The notes: generated by a model not told the origin, from the letters alone. A stretch of DNA of 64,000 nt from Mogibacterium sp. (GCA_017403955.1 JAFRDH010000019.1:215691-279690), one strand, 5' to 3'; shown: positions 52,718-61,744, counted from the first letter of the stretch. Numbers and translations: made by a program.

Positions 52718-53290
52718 TCAGTCGTATATGGTGTAGTCCCGTTCGAAGAGTTCTTCGCTGATCTGTTCGTGCAGGATTTCTTCCGGAACCTTGCCGATCA
52801 GCTTCTCTGTAATGAATTTCTTGCTTTTCTGCGCGTATTTCGGCATTTTATTCTCAGCAAGAATGTGCGAGAACTCAGTCTTCCAGAGCAGACTCATCTT
52901 GTTCCTGAGCTTTGCCTTAGGATTAGGCTTCGCTTCTCTGACACGATAGAAGTCCACTTTCCCTTTGATGAGTTCGACAGATATGATCCCCCAGTACGCA
53001 GGAACGTGCTCGGGTGCATGAAGTGCATGTGTGGAACCTACCACAAGATAATTCTCATCGTAGTATTTATCATAATTTTTGACCTGAACAGCCAGTCTCG
53101 AATAACTGTCTGCATCACTTTTGATCTCTATCCCGCATATTTTATCCGGCAAGACCATGACAACATCAGCCCTGGCTTTGCCGGTCACTTTCTCTTCCAG
53201 AAACCGCACTTTGCCATGATACCTCTCCAGGTAATCAAACAGCGGCTCCCGGATGTCTGCATCCAGTAATAGCTTGCTCTTTTCGCTCAT
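52718..53290 (-). CDS. sce7726-like PD-(D/E)XK nuclease-fold protein
   Basis: 190 residues. ADIREPLFDYLERYHGKVRF and KARADVVMVLPDKICGIEIK give the D ... E-x-K pattern of a restriction-endonuclease-like fold, followed by DSYSRLAVQVKNYDKYYDEN and YLVVGSTHALHAPEHVPAYW. This matches the sce7726 family, whose function is not established, perhaps DNA repair or defence. It starts 6 nt behind the small DUF3006-type gene. Confidence 0.72.
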   Translation of the reverse strand: MSEKSKLLLDADIREPLFDYLERYHGKVRFLEEKVTGKARADVVMVLPDKICGIEIKSDADSYSRLAVQVKNYDKYYDENYLVVGSTHALHAPEHVPAYWGIISVELIKGKVDFYRVREAKPNPKAKLRNKMSLLWKTEFSHILAENKMPKYAQKSKKFITEKLIGKVPEEILHEQISEELFERDYTIYD

Positions 53291-53296
53291 TTTCTC

Positions 53297-53473
53297 TTAT
53301 TCAACGATTTCATATTGCAGGAACTCGCTTTTGAGTCTGGTCCCTTCACTGATACCATCAGGCAGAAGCGCACGCGCAATGAAAACCGGTTCTTCATCTT
53401 TGCCTGTGTCGGTCCTCTTCAGCCATGCATAATCACCGTCAAAACCGGTGACGACATAATATTTAGTTTCCAT
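53297..53473 (-). CDS. DUF3006-like small protein, 58 aa
   Basis: Short gene starting METKYYVVTGFDGDYAWLKR, with AAAGGA 9 nt upstream of the ATG and ending YEIVE. It has the DUF3006 pattern: a beta segment with D-G-D-Y-A-W, then VFIARALLPDGISEGTRLKS (the LP-x-G-x-x-E-G motif). It lies between SGNH hydrolase and the sce7726-like gene with very short gaps, so it belongs to their operon. Function unknown; DUF3006 proteins often occur beside nucleases or beta-lactamase-fold enzymes. Confidence 0.72.
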   Translation of the reverse strand: METKYYVVTGFDGDYAWLKRTDTGKDEEPVFIARALLPDGISEGTRLKSEFLQYEIVE

Positions 53474-53499
53474 CAATCACAGTCCTTTCGCTTTGCATC

Positions 53500-54165
53500 T
53501 CAGAAAAACAGCTTCAATTCGCTCTCGAGTTTCGGCATCCACCATTGCGAGTAGCCGACTTTGGTCGGATGGATAGGATCATACATGAAGATGTCATAAT
53601 CAGCTTTGTCTATTGCATTGAATTCTTTGTCCGTGTAGAGATCTATGACGCCTATACCCCATTTGTCCCGGATCTCATACAGACGATCGACCATAGCAGC
53701 ATATTCACTGCTTTCATAGTAAGACCCGGTGTAAAAGACTACAGGGCAGCCCCAGGTTTCGCGGCAATATTTGATTATGTATTCGATTGCTCCGGTTATT
53801 GTCCCGGTGTCAAAAGTGTCAAGCTCGCCAAGCGGCAGTTTCATTGTGGCGTCGTTGGTAGACAGCTGGCAGACAACACAGTCGACATGCATTTCCGGGT
53901 CCAGTTTGCAAAGCCTTTTAATATAGCTTTCTCCGTTTCCGAAAGCGGCCTCTGCCAAAACCGATGTTTTGTCTACGAGCGTCGTGCCGCTTTTGGCCTC
54001 TTTGATCGCATTCACTCCATCAAGATGCTCAAACAGCTCCACGAATGACTGCCCCTCTGCTGCCGCTCCATATGTCACACTGCTCCCGAGAAAGATTATC
54101 GTTTTTCCTGTCAGTAGAGAATCTTCAAGGCCCTGAGCATTTGCCCGCTTTGTTTCTTCACTCAT
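53500..54165 (-). CDS. SGNH/GDSL hydrolase family protein
   Basis: 221 residues. IIFLGSSVTYGAAAEGQSFV has the nucleophile Ser in a G-S-S-V-T variant of GDSL, QLSTNDATMKLPLGE holds the Asn block, and YDPIHPTKVGYSQWWMPK the Asp-His pair. No signal peptide. Probable esterase or acetylhydrolase; substrate unknown. Eleven nt downstream of the SanA-like gene. Confidence 0.82.
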   Translation of the reverse strand: MSEETKRANAQGLEDSLLTGKTIIFLGSSVTYGAAAEGQSFVELFEHLDGVNAIKEAKSGTTLVDKTSVLAEAAFGNGESYIKRLCKLDPEMHVDCVVCQLSTNDATMKLPLGELDTFDTGTITGAIEYIIKYCRETWGCPVVFYTGSYYESSEYAAMVDRLYEIRDKWGIGVIDLYTDKEFNAIDKADYDIFMYDPIHPTKVGYSQWWMPKLESELKLFF

Positions 54166-54176
54166 GATATATACCT

Positions 54177-54866
54177 TTATTGACGTGTCACTCTGCCGTC
54201 TCCATCAACAGGGATCTTTTCGCCAAGGAATGTCGGCGCAGGTTTCAGGATGCTTTTGACCAGATCCTTATCCCTTGCCAGAACTTCTCTCGCTTCTCTG
54301 AAGTATCGTCCGGAATACTTCCTCTGATCTGCTGAAGCTCCCAGGGCATCTATACCCAGTGCGTCAGCGATCTTGAGCGCCCTGAACATATGGTACTTCT
54401 GAGTGACAATGATCATTCTTTCCGAACAGAAAACCGCTTTTGCTCTATAGACCGAGTCATAAGTAGAAAATCCCGCATAGTCCATAAAGATATCTTCATC
54501 CGGCACTCCCTGTTTTATCACATACTGGTACATACAGTCCGGCTCACTGTATTCCGGAATACTGTTGTCGCCGCTCAGCAGCAGTTTCGGTGCAACACCT
54601 TTCCTGTACAGTTCGATCGCAGTATCGAGTCTGTCTTTCAGCATCGGTGAAGGCTGATTATCCGCCCACACAGCACATCCAAGGACCAGAATACACTGAG
54701 GATCTATGGATGCTAATTCCGCAGCGGCGTCATCACCAATTCCTGTTCCATTGTATGACAGTACCAGGGCGTGCCTTGTCGACGCTGTGACATATGCACT
54801 GACTCCGATCACCAAGACAGCAATTATTAACAACAGCCAAATCATTCTAGTAATGATCTTACTCAT
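54177..54866 (-). CDS. SanA/YdcF-like membrane protein (DUF218)
   Basis: 229 residues with an N-terminal membrane anchor (IWLLLIIAVLVIGVSAYVTA) and an extracytoplasmic DUF218 domain: CILVLGCAVWADNQPSPMLK, DRLDTAIELYRKGVAPKLLL, DYAGFSTYDSVYRAKAVF and IIVTQKYHMFRALKIADALG. This is the SanA/ElyC type, linked in other bacteria to envelope integrity and peptidoglycan precursor handling. Confidence 0.85.
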   Translation of the reverse strand: MSKIITRMIWLLLIIAVLVIGVSAYVTASTRHALVLSYNGTGIGDDAAAELASIDPQCILVLGCAVWADNQPSPMLKDRLDTAIELYRKGVAPKLLLSGDNSIPEYSEPDCMYQYVIKQGVPDEDIFMDYAGFSTYDSVYRAKAVFCSERMIIVTQKYHMFRALKIADALGIDALGASADQRKYSGRYFREAREVLARDKDLVKSILKPAPTFLGEKIPVDGDGRVTRQ

Positions 54867-54883
54867 TTTATTGCTTTCCCGCG

Positions 54884-55363
54884 TCAGACATTCTTTTTCC
54901 CGCTTCGTTCAGTAAGCTGACTGCCGGCCTCCGGCATCAGTTCATCGCTGATGATACCCAGCATCTCTCTGAATTTATCCACATCTTCAGGTGAAAAACG
55001 ATCTTCGATTCTCTCGCATACGAGGTGGATATAGTCGAATATAACGCCATATTCTTCACGATATCTGTTAGTTGCTTCGATGCGGAATTCTCTCTTGTCC
55101 TGGTCATTTCGCGTACGCCTGATATATCCTCTTTCCTCGAGTTTGTTAAGGCGGTATGCTGTGTTTGGTGCAGATAGCTTGGCATATCTTGAAAACTCAG
55201 CTACAGTCGGTGCCCCGAGAGCAATAATGATCTCCATATATATCACTTCCTGCAGGCTCAGATCGCCGGGCATGCTGCGTCCGCGTTCTTTCAGCGCACG
55301 GTCATACAGCATCAGCTTGAATTTGTCATACATGGTATTGAAATGCCGTTCAAGATCATTCAT
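54884..55363 (-). CDS. MarR-family regulator
   Basis: 159 residues. Winged helix: LGAPTVAEFSRYAKLSAPNT (recognition region), AYRLNKLEERGYIRRTRNDQ, then DKREFRIEATNRYREEYG. Its ATG shares one base with the stop of the acyl-CoA ligase gene (TGATG), so the two are translationally coupled, and it probably controls that operon through the dyad at 57193-57228. Ligand may be a fatty acid or acyl-CoA (inference). Confidence 0.85.
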   Translation of the reverse strand: MNDLERHFNTMYDKFKLMLYDRALKERGRSMPGDLSLQEVIYMEIIIALGAPTVAEFSRYAKLSAPNTAYRLNKLEERGYIRRTRNDQDKREFRIEATNRYREEYGVIFDYIHLVCERIEDRFSPEDVDKFREMLGIISDELMPEAGSQLTERSGKKNV

Positions 55364-57129
55364 CAGTCGCTCACCTTTTCTTCATAGCGTTTGACTTTTC
55401 CTGTCGTTGTCTTAGACATTTCTTCTGTCTGCAGGATAAGTCTGTGGATATGTTTGTATTTTGGCATATTACTGTTTATATGGTCAATATCCTGCTCTAC
55501 TGTTTTGCGGATCTGTTCTTCAGTATCGGCACCGTATTTATCTTTCATTATGTCCTCGTCGTAAACGATTTTTGCAACGAGCACTTCGTCCTTATCATCA
55601 GCACCTTCACGCCTGACCTCTCCGAAAACGATATTTTCTTTTACGTAAGGAAGTTCGGCTATTATTGTCTCGATCTCTTCCGGATAAACGTTCTTGCCGT
55701 TCTTGAGTACTATGACGTTCTTGGATCTTCCGGTGATGTGTATATATCCGTGTTCGTCGAGGTAAGCCAGATCACCTGTATGGAGCCAGCCGTCTTTCAG
55801 CACCTTTGCAGTCTCTGCCTCATCCTGATAATACCCCATCATAACACTTGGGGACTTTACAATGATCTCACCCACGCCCTCTTCATTCGGATCAGCGATC
55901 TGTACATCCATTCCCGGTGTTCCCAGCCCGATCGAGCCCGGCGAACGATTGAAAAGATTCTCAGCAGCTATGACCGGGGCGGACTCTGTCATGCCGTATC
56001 CCTGAACGACTTCCACGCCCAGATCTTCATAACCGCGGATGACTGCCCCGTCAAGTGCGGAGGCACCGCTTACGACCATACGCAGGCTGCCTCCCAGTTC
56101 ATTAAGCACGTCCTTAAAAAGCTTTCTCCTGACATCGATCTTTACTTTCCTGAGCATGCGGGACAACTTGACGCCTCTTTCAAAGGTCTTCTCCTTGCCC
56201 TGCTTGCGAATGCCCGCCATAATTTTCTTATACATAGCCTCCATCAGAAGAGGAACGCCAATAAATACCGAAACATGATATTCGACGAAATTCTTCTGGA
56301 GATATTTGAGTCCGTCGCAGAAGACAGTTGTCGCTCCGCATGAATACATCAGAAGCTGTCCTGTTGCACCGAATGTGTGATGGAACGGGAGGAGCGCTAT
56401 GTTAACGTCACCGTGTCTGATGTCTTCTACCTGCTTGAGACTGTAGACATTGAACATGATGTTTCTCTGATTCAGCATGACCGCCTTGGCAGCGCTTGTT
56501 GTGCCCGATGTGAAAATCAGATTGGAAAGCGCCTCGCGATTGACCTGCAGCGCATCGAAAGCGGTATTGCCGGATGCGATCAGTTCTCTTCCCTTCTCAA
56601 GAAGCTCACGGTATGTGAGATAGTTATCATCGTCATCCATGCATACATATGTGGAAACTGCAGTCGGTGTCGAAACCGGGTTTGCAGCGTCTTTTCTGAG
56701 CTGCTCTGCAAGAGATGAATGCTTCTTGTCAAAGATAAGAACGTTGCATCCGCTCTTCTGTATGGAAGTCTTGAGTTCGATGTACGGGAGCCCCTTATCG
56801 AGCGGCACACAAATGCCGAGACCGCACATTGTTGCAAGATACGCAAGCTGCCAATGGTATGAGTTTTCACCTATTATGGCTATCCTTGCATGGCGGATCC
56901 CTTTTGCCATCAGACCTGTACCCAGGCTGCGGACATCCTCCCGCAGTTCTTTGTATGATATGTTTCTGTAAACCGGCTCAGCCTTGCGTCCTGCCGACTT
57001 GTCCTTCAAAATAAAAGCTTTGTCATCGCCGTAAGTCTCTGCTGCATAGTCGAGCAGCGCACGTACATTTTCATGCTCCTCAGCAGGATACACCGGCTTC
57101 AACTGTTTTACCTGTATATTTTCACCCAT
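55363..57129 (-). CDS. Long-chain acyl-CoA synthetase (AMP-binding)
   Basis: 588-residue acyl-adenylating enzyme. NLIFTSGTTSAAKAVMLNQR is the P-loop (near 210), VVQGYGMTESAPVIAAENLF the A5 motif, GWLHTGDLAYLDEHGYIHIT the hinge, and GRSKNVIVLKNGKNVYPEEI the C-terminal domain start. Paralogue of 2927-4804 but shorter at the N-terminus. Coupled with the MarR gene downstream. Activates a fatty or other hydrophobic acid; specificity not visible. Confidence 0.85.
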   Translation of the reverse strand: MGENIQVKQLKPVYPAEEHENVRALLDYAAETYGDDKAFILKDKSAGRKAEPVYRNISYKELREDVRSLGTGLMAKGIRHARIAIIGENSYHWQLAYLATMCGLGICVPLDKGLPYIELKTSIQKSGCNVLIFDKKHSSLAEQLRKDAANPVSTPTAVSTYVCMDDDDNYLTYRELLEKGRELIASGNTAFDALQVNREALSNLIFTSGTTSAAKAVMLNQRNIMFNVYSLKQVEDIRHGDVNIALLPFHHTFGATGQLLMYSCGATTVFCDGLKYLQKNFVEYHVSVFIGVPLLMEAMYKKIMAGIRKQGKEKTFERGVKLSRMLRKVKIDVRRKLFKDVLNELGGSLRMVVSGASALDGAVIRGYEDLGVEVVQGYGMTESAPVIAAENLFNRSPGSIGLGTPGMDVQIADPNEEGVGEIIVKSPSVMMGYYQDEAETAKVLKDGWLHTGDLAYLDEHGYIHITGRSKNVIVLKNGKNVYPEEIETIIAELPYVKENIVFGEVRREGADDKDEVLVAKIVYDEDIMKDKYGADTEEQIRKTVEQDIDHINSNMPKYKHIHRLILQTEEMSKTTTGKVKRYEEKVSD

Positions 57130-57192
57130 TATTGTGTCCCTTTCTAACCTTTATCAGAATTATCAAGGACACAGTATAAACCACGCGAAAAC

Positions 57193-57228
57193 ATATTTCA
57201 ATATTTTTAATTAAAATTTTTGAAATAT
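57193..57228. promoter_or_regulatory. Nested palindrome upstream of the acyl-CoA synthetase/MarR operon
   Basis: ATATTTCAA (57193-57201) and its exact complement TTGAAATAT (57220-57228), with TTTTAATTAAAA (57205-57216) nested between. Candidate MarR operator; AT-rich promoter elements are not otherwise clear. Confidence 0.55.
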
Positions 57229-57257
57229 TTGCACCGGTGGGGACTGCTGTCCGACTC

Positions 57258-57638
57258 CTACCCCTCCACTTGTTCGAAGCCTGTTACTTTATAATTGGTT
57301 CCTTTAAGTGCTTTTACAAAATCTTCTTCTGTTTTCTCTTTCTTTGCCAGTACTTCCGCCCTGTGGCGTCCGAGATTGACATGTGCCCATGTATCTCCAG
57401 ACGCATTTATCGCATTTTCGACATTGGCGGCGCAATTGCTGCACATCATACCATCTATAGAAACATAGTATTTGAATGGATAATGAGATCGATCAGTGTC
57501 CTCAACGCGCTTTGGCAATACGCTCTCAGCGCTGCCGCAGCAACTCGATTTTGCCTTTCCCCTGACCTTTTGCACGGTCCCGTATACGGCAAACACTATC
57601 ATGAGTACCCCAACTATTATTATCAGTTTTGCTGCCAT
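57258..57638 (-). CDS. Membrane-anchored heavy-metal-associated (HMA) domain protein
   Basis: 126 residues: one N-terminal membrane helix (LIIIVGVLMIVFAVYGTV), a CC pair in KSSCCGSAESV, and an HMA domain with YVSIDGMMCSNCAANVENAI (MxCxxC) and HVNLGRHRAEVLAKKEKTEE. Resembles copper or other soft-metal chaperone domains, here tethered to the membrane. No P-type ATPase is adjacent in the window, so it may act as metal buffer or sensor. Confidence 0.82.
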   Translation of the reverse strand: MAAKLIIIVGVLMIVFAVYGTVQKVRGKAKSSCCGSAESVLPKRVEDTDRSHYPFKYYVSIDGMMCSNCAANVENAINASGDTWAHVNLGRHRAEVLAKKEKTEEDFVKALKGTNYKVTGFEQVEG

Positions 57639-57664
57639 CAGTTTCTTTCCTTTCTGTTCTTTTC

Positions 57665-57688
57665 GAGGAGACAGAGAACCGTCCCCTC
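57665..57688 (-). repeat. Stop-codon-abutting short repeat, copy C
   Basis: Minus-strand GGAGGGGACGGTTCTCTGTC then TCC, beginning at the stop codon of the ABC permease gene. A looser relative, GGTGGGGACTGCTGTCC, lies on the plus strand near 57235. Confidence 0.75.
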
Positions 57689-60052
57689 CTATTCTGTGCC
57701 CTTCAGGGCTTCTACCATGTTGATTTTGCGGTTTTTGCGGGATATCATCCAGCCGACGATAATTGCTACGCCGAGGTTGAGGGCTGTAGCAGGTATTATG
57801 CTCACCGGGCCGACCGTGGTTTCCATTTCATATTCTCCGGCAAGCATATTCATCAGGTAGGTGAGTGCCCAGATGCCTGAAGGGATACCAAACAGAGTTC
57901 CTGCGACAGATATCCAGAGGTTCTGGGATATCAGCAGTCGTCCGATCGCTTTGTTCCTGAAGCCAAGCACCTTGAGTGTCGCCATCTCACGGTAGCGCTC
58001 CATGTAGCTCATGATCCCGAGGTTATAAAGTACGATCAGGCAAAGCAGTACGGACGCGACTATAAGGACTATAACAAAGAAGTAAAATATCTTCATGAAA
58101 GAATCGAATGAGTCCAGGATATCCTGTTTGCTCTGCACGCTTGTGATCTTGCTGTCAGTGCTGATCTGGTCCTTAGTGGTCATGGTATACACGCTGTTTA
58201 TCTTGTATGTCTCGCTGTCTGTAAGACCGAGTGATTCTGCATATTCCTCTGTCATAGAAATGCTTTCCGTGAGAGAGCCGTTGATGCCACTTATCAGGAT
58301 CTCGTAGCTTTCATCCGTTCCATACAGCTCTATGATCACAACATCTCCCGCCTTTACATTAAAATCCCGCGCGAGCCTCTTACATACAAGTGCTCCTTCT
58401 TCCGGAAGGGCGATTATATTCGAGTCTTCATCTATGAACCTGTACATCCCGTGCGAGATGTTATAAACATCAACAGAAACTGTTTTGTCCCCTACCTTAG
58501 CACTTACAGAAGCACTGTAATCTCCCTCGAGTTTCCCTGCAAGTCTGACGGCATCTGTATTATCGGCATCTGATGACAGGAAGACTTTAGATGAATAAAC
58601 TGCGGTCCCGTCATAGAATGTGTCAAGGAAGTTCGTCATTGTCTGGTTCATGCCAAAAGATGCTACAAGCATCAGCATACAGCCAAAAGTGCCGATAAAT
58701 GACATAGCGCTGCGGGATTTGTGCCGGAAAATGTCTCTGAGGTTCCACTTTGTACCAAATCTCATCCTGCGCCAGAGAGGTGTTCCTTCTATGAGCATCC
58801 TGTGGATGTGTCTCGGAGTATACGGACGCAGCGTTTCTGCCGCCGTTCCACGGAGAAGATCTCTTACGGACAGATATCCTATGAAAATCGTGAGCAAGAT
58901 TATCAGAAGAACTATGCCCCAGATCCATAGCGGTATATGTATCGTCCAGTCAGGCATTACAAAATAAGTGCCCATCATTCCGTCCTGTGACATTACCATT
59001 TTGCAGAGAAAATAGCCAAGAACCATGCCCAGGATAGAACCCGCCAGAGAAATGATGACCGCGTATGAGGTGTAATGGCGGATTATCTTACCATCCCTGA
59101 AGCCCAGCGCTTTGAGCGTGCCGATCTGCGTCTTCTCACTGATAGTGATCCTGTTCATCGTGGTTATCATCGTCAGTATCGCTATAGCAAGGAAAAGCAC
59201 CGGCAGAACCGCGCCCATGGTTTTGCCCTCGTTCATCTCACCTCTAGACTCTACATAGGATACGTTTTCATCTTTCGTAAGGATAAGGAGTGAGCGCCCC
59301 AGAGCCTTGTCCACAGCAGCCTGTATTTCCTGCTTTTCCATCGATGAATTGACATTCAACTGGCAGAAGATTTTGTCACACGTTTCTTTGACGGCGATAC
59401 TCATGACATCGTCATCGAGATCCGGCTCTTCTTCCCTTATCTGCTGTTCGAGGACCTTTTTCAGCATTGCCGGCGCAGCATAAACGTAACCGTATGTATT
59501 GAAATCAGGCATCACCTGAGATTCATCGCGAACACAGATAAGATATTCTGCCGATTCGATCAGGCCTCTGACAGTGCCCGTGAACTCCATGTCCTCGAAC
59601 TTGACCGTCAACTTATCCCCCGGTTTTATCCCATTCAACTGAGCATATTTGTCCATCAGCCAGAAGCCATCAGCATCCCACCTGTCATATTCTTCGCCCT
59701 CCATCAGGACAAAGCCGGATGTGTGAGCGCTCTCTGTTATCGTGAGCGCAAGCTGATCGTCAGAATCTTTGACATCAGCATTTACAGAGAGAAATCTGCT
59801 GACGCCTGTCACGCCTTCAATATCCCTGATTTTATCCACATCGGCAGATGAGATCCCGTCTTCGTCAATGATTCTGTAATCGGCAAAGCCGCAATCTCTG
59901 AAGAAAGCGCTTGTGTCTTCGCCGATCGTTACCCATTCAGCATTAAACCCCACGAAAACGCTGATACCCAAAGCGATCAGAAGTATCATGGAGATGAACT
60001 GAACTTTATAGGCCTTAGCGGTCCTCCATAATTTACGTTTCAGCATTACCAA
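57689..60052 (-). CDS. ABC transporter permease, FtsX/MacB type
   Basis: 787-residue membrane protein with an N-terminal helix (FISMILLIALGISVFVGFN), a large extracytoplasmic domain (~45-260), and two FtsX regions: MGAVLPVLFLAIAILTMITT, IGTLKALGFRDGKIIRHYTS, and near the C-terminus MATLKVLGFRNKAIGRLLIS, ISVAGTLFGIPSGIWALTY. With the ATPase upstream (7-nt overlap) it forms an exporter or mechanotransmission complex, possibly for lipoproteins, peptides or antibiotics. Confidence 0.85.
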   Translation of the reverse strand: MVMLKRKLWRTAKAYKVQFISMILLIALGISVFVGFNAEWVTIGEDTSAFFRDCGFADYRIIDEDGISSADVDKIRDIEGVTGVSRFLSVNADVKDSDDQLALTITESAHTSGFVLMEGEEYDRWDADGFWLMDKYAQLNGIKPGDKLTVKFEDMEFTGTVRGLIESAEYLICVRDESQVMPDFNTYGYVYAAPAMLKKVLEQQIREEEPDLDDDVMSIAVKETCDKIFCQLNVNSSMEKQEIQAAVDKALGRSLLILTKDENVSYVESRGEMNEGKTMGAVLPVLFLAIAILTMITTMNRITISEKTQIGTLKALGFRDGKIIRHYTSYAVIISLAGSILGMVLGYFLCKMVMSQDGMMGTYFVMPDWTIHIPLWIWGIVLLIILLTIFIGYLSVRDLLRGTAAETLRPYTPRHIHRMLIEGTPLWRRMRFGTKWNLRDIFRHKSRSAMSFIGTFGCMLMLVASFGMNQTMTNFLDTFYDGTAVYSSKVFLSSDADNTDAVRLAGKLEGDYSASVSAKVGDKTVSVDVYNISHGMYRFIDEDSNIIALPEEGALVCKRLARDFNVKAGDVVIIELYGTDESYEILISGINGSLTESISMTEEYAESLGLTDSETYKINSVYTMTTKDQISTDSKITSVQSKQDILDSFDSFMKIFYFFVIVLIVASVLLCLIVLYNLGIMSYMERYREMATLKVLGFRNKAIGRLLISQNLWISVAGTLFGIPSGIWALTYLMNMLAGEYEMETTVGPVSIIPATALNLGVAIIVGWMISRKNRKINMVEALKGTE

Positions 60053-60747
60053 TCCACCTCTTCTGCAGATAATGGATGAGGCTGTTCATCTACGGATGTG
60101 ACTTTGCCGCTCCTGATATGAATAACAACGTCAGCCATTTTGGCTATATTCTGGTTGTGCGTCACGATGATTATCGTCTTGCCGTAATCTCTGGCCATCT
60201 TGAGGAGAAGCTTGAGCACAACAACGCCGGTTTCTGAGTCAAGCGCACCGGTAGGCTCATCGCAAAGCAGTATCTTAGGGTTCTTGGCCAAAGCTCTGCA
60301 GATAGAAACTCTTTGCTGTTCGCCGCCTGAGAGTTCATGCGGGAACTGATGAGAGTGATCTGCAAGTCCTACCTCCGCAAGAAGCTCTTCCGCTTTCATG
60401 TGATCCGGTGCTATTTCCTCAACGAGTGAAATGTTCTCCAGAACAGTAAGTGTCGGGATCAGATTATACGACTGGAAGACAAAGCCCACTTTGGCCGCTC
60501 TGTAGTCTGCAAGCTCATCGCTCGACAGAGTAGATATATCAGTGCCGTCTACGATTATCGTGCCGCTGGTAGGATTGTCCAGACCCCCGAGCAGATTGAG
60601 GAACGTACTCTTGCCGGCGCCCGAAGGTCCGAGAATGACCACGAACTTCCCGCCCTCGATCTCCAGATCGACATCAGCCAAAGCATTCTGTGTATGATCG
60701 CCCGTAACATATGTCCTTGTTACATCTTTGAATTCAACTATTTTCAT
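60046..60747 (-). CDS. ABC transporter ATP-binding protein (LolD/MacB-like)
   Basis: 233 residues with Walker [11 protein letters not shown]-loop [20 protein letters not shown], signature [15 protein letters not shown], Walker [15 protein letters not shown] and switch His in [18 protein letters not shown]. Type seen with FtsX-like permeases. Its gene follows a perfect 14-bp inverted repeat. Confidence 0.92.
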   Translation of the reverse strand: MKIVEFKDVTRTYVTGDHTQNALADVDLEIEGGKFVVILGPSGAGKSTFLNLLGGLDNPTSGTIIVDGTDISTLSSDELADYRAAKVGFVFQSYNLIPTLTVLENISLVEEIAPDHMKAEELLAEVGLADHSHQFPHELSGGEQQRVSICRALAKNPKILLCDEPTGALDSETGVVVLKLLLKMARDYGKTIIIVTHNQNIAKMADVVIHIRSGKVTSVDEQPHPLSAEEVDW

Positions 60748-60765
60748 ATTAACCTCAATAAAAAA

Positions 60766-60799
60766 AGTATTAGTTAGTTTAATTTAACTAACTAATACT
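60766..60799. promoter_or_regulatory. Perfect 14-bp inverted repeat before the ABC transporter
   Basis: AGTATTAGTTAGTT (60766-60779), a 6-nt centre, then its exact complement (60786-60799). TTTTTTT follows on the minus strand. Either an operator of TetR-like type or an AT-rich terminator/attenuator placed 18 nt before the ATPase gene's start codon. Confidence 0.7.
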
Positions 60800-60832
60800 A
60801 ACACTTTCTCTCCTTAAAATAAAGCCTGAATC

Positions 60833-60861
60833 AGGAGACAGAGAGCCGTCCCCTTGCTCCG
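60833..60861 (-). repeat. Stop-codon-abutting short repeat, copy D
   Basis: Minus-strand GGAGCAAGGGGACGGCTCTC then TGTCTCC, beginning directly after the stop codon of the lipoprotein gene at 60862. Confidence 0.7.
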
Positions 60862-61362
60862 CTACCAGCCTGTTCCAAAGTCGGTGATGGTGTATGAGCC
60901 GTCCTCGGTTGGTCTGAGAATTCCAAGATTGAATTTGTCTTTGACCCAGCCGCTTTCTTCGTCATATTCGCCAGTTGCTGCCATAAGCTCATTCACGTCT
61001 ACGCCTTCTGTAGGGTGGAGATCATAGCGTACTTCGAAAGCAACTTCATCAGGACCAAGGTTGTAGTCTTTCAGGACTTCGGTTGCCTGCTCATCCTCGA
61101 CTGTATAGATCTTTTCAACATTGATCTTGACGTCATCTATTTTGTCTCCGTAAGCTTCTTCCAGCAAAGTCTGCATTGCAGCTATGATCTGGGTTTCAGC
61201 CTCCTCTGCATTGTCTTTTAGTGGAATATTGCTGCCCGCAGTTCCGGTTTCTTCACTCTTAGGTACATCAGTTTCCGGAGTATCCTGAGAGGATCCGCCA
61301 CAGGCTGTCATTGAAATCAACAGGAATGCAGCAAGCATAAGACATAATAGTTTTTTCATCAT
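60862..61362 (-). CDS. Lipoprotein, 166 aa
   Basis: MMKKLLCLMLAAFLLISMTA then Cys: lipobox SMTA-C. Mature part with a Ser/Asp/Glu-rich linker and NAEEAETQIIAAMQTLLEEA, KIYTVEDEQATEVLKDYNLG, DEESGWVKDKFNLGILRPTE. No family recognised; probably a small surface lipoprotein. Confidence 0.75.
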   Translation of the reverse strand: MMKKLLCLMLAAFLLISMTACGGSSQDTPETDVPKSEETGTAGSNIPLKDNAEEAETQIIAAMQTLLEEAYGDKIDDVKINVEKIYTVEDEQATEVLKDYNLGPDEVAFEVRYDLHPTEGVDVNELMAATGEYDEESGWVKDKFNLGILRPTEDGSYTITDFGTGW

Positions 61363-61422
61363 TTTGATTCTCCCATCTGTAACAACAGTTATATTTTGCC
61401 AATATTATATCATTTTTTTCTC

Positions 61423-61725
61423 TTAAATCAGTCTTGCATTGGATTTGTACTTAGGGTGGTATTTGATCCGAACATGCTGTCCTTCTTCAAGGTCAGATCG
61501 CGGATTTGACAGGACACTTTCGATCACCTCGCCATTCTCAATACGATATCTGACATATACATTGATATCGATATCTTCGGGAGTTCCATCATCTGTGATG
61601 CGGGATACGACGGCATCGGTCTCGATCCCATTCTCGTCTATACCACTCTTTATTCTGCGGTTTACCAGGATGATTCCGGCGATCACTGTCAGGAAAACTA
61701 TCCACATAATTATTCCCTTATCCAA
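61423..61725 (-). CDS. Small membrane protein, 100 aa
   Basis: One N-terminal membrane helix (IIMWIVFLTVIAGIILVN) and a soluble beta-rich domain (ETDAVVSRITDDGTPEDIDI, VRYRIENGEVIESVLSNPR, EEGQHVRIKYHPKYKSNARL) resembling DUF3592-type proteins, which are of unknown function. Confidence 0.7.
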   Translation of the reverse strand: MDKGIIMWIVFLTVIAGIILVNRRIKSGIDENGIETDAVVSRITDDGTPEDIDINVYVRYRIENGEVIESVLSNPRSDLEEGQHVRIKYHPKYKSNARLI

Positions 61726-61744
61726 TTTGCTTCACCTATATACT

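Noticed and set aside
55444-56343. Plus-strand open frame of 299 codons
   Set aside because: Antisense to the AMP-binding ligase; no start signal or similarity.
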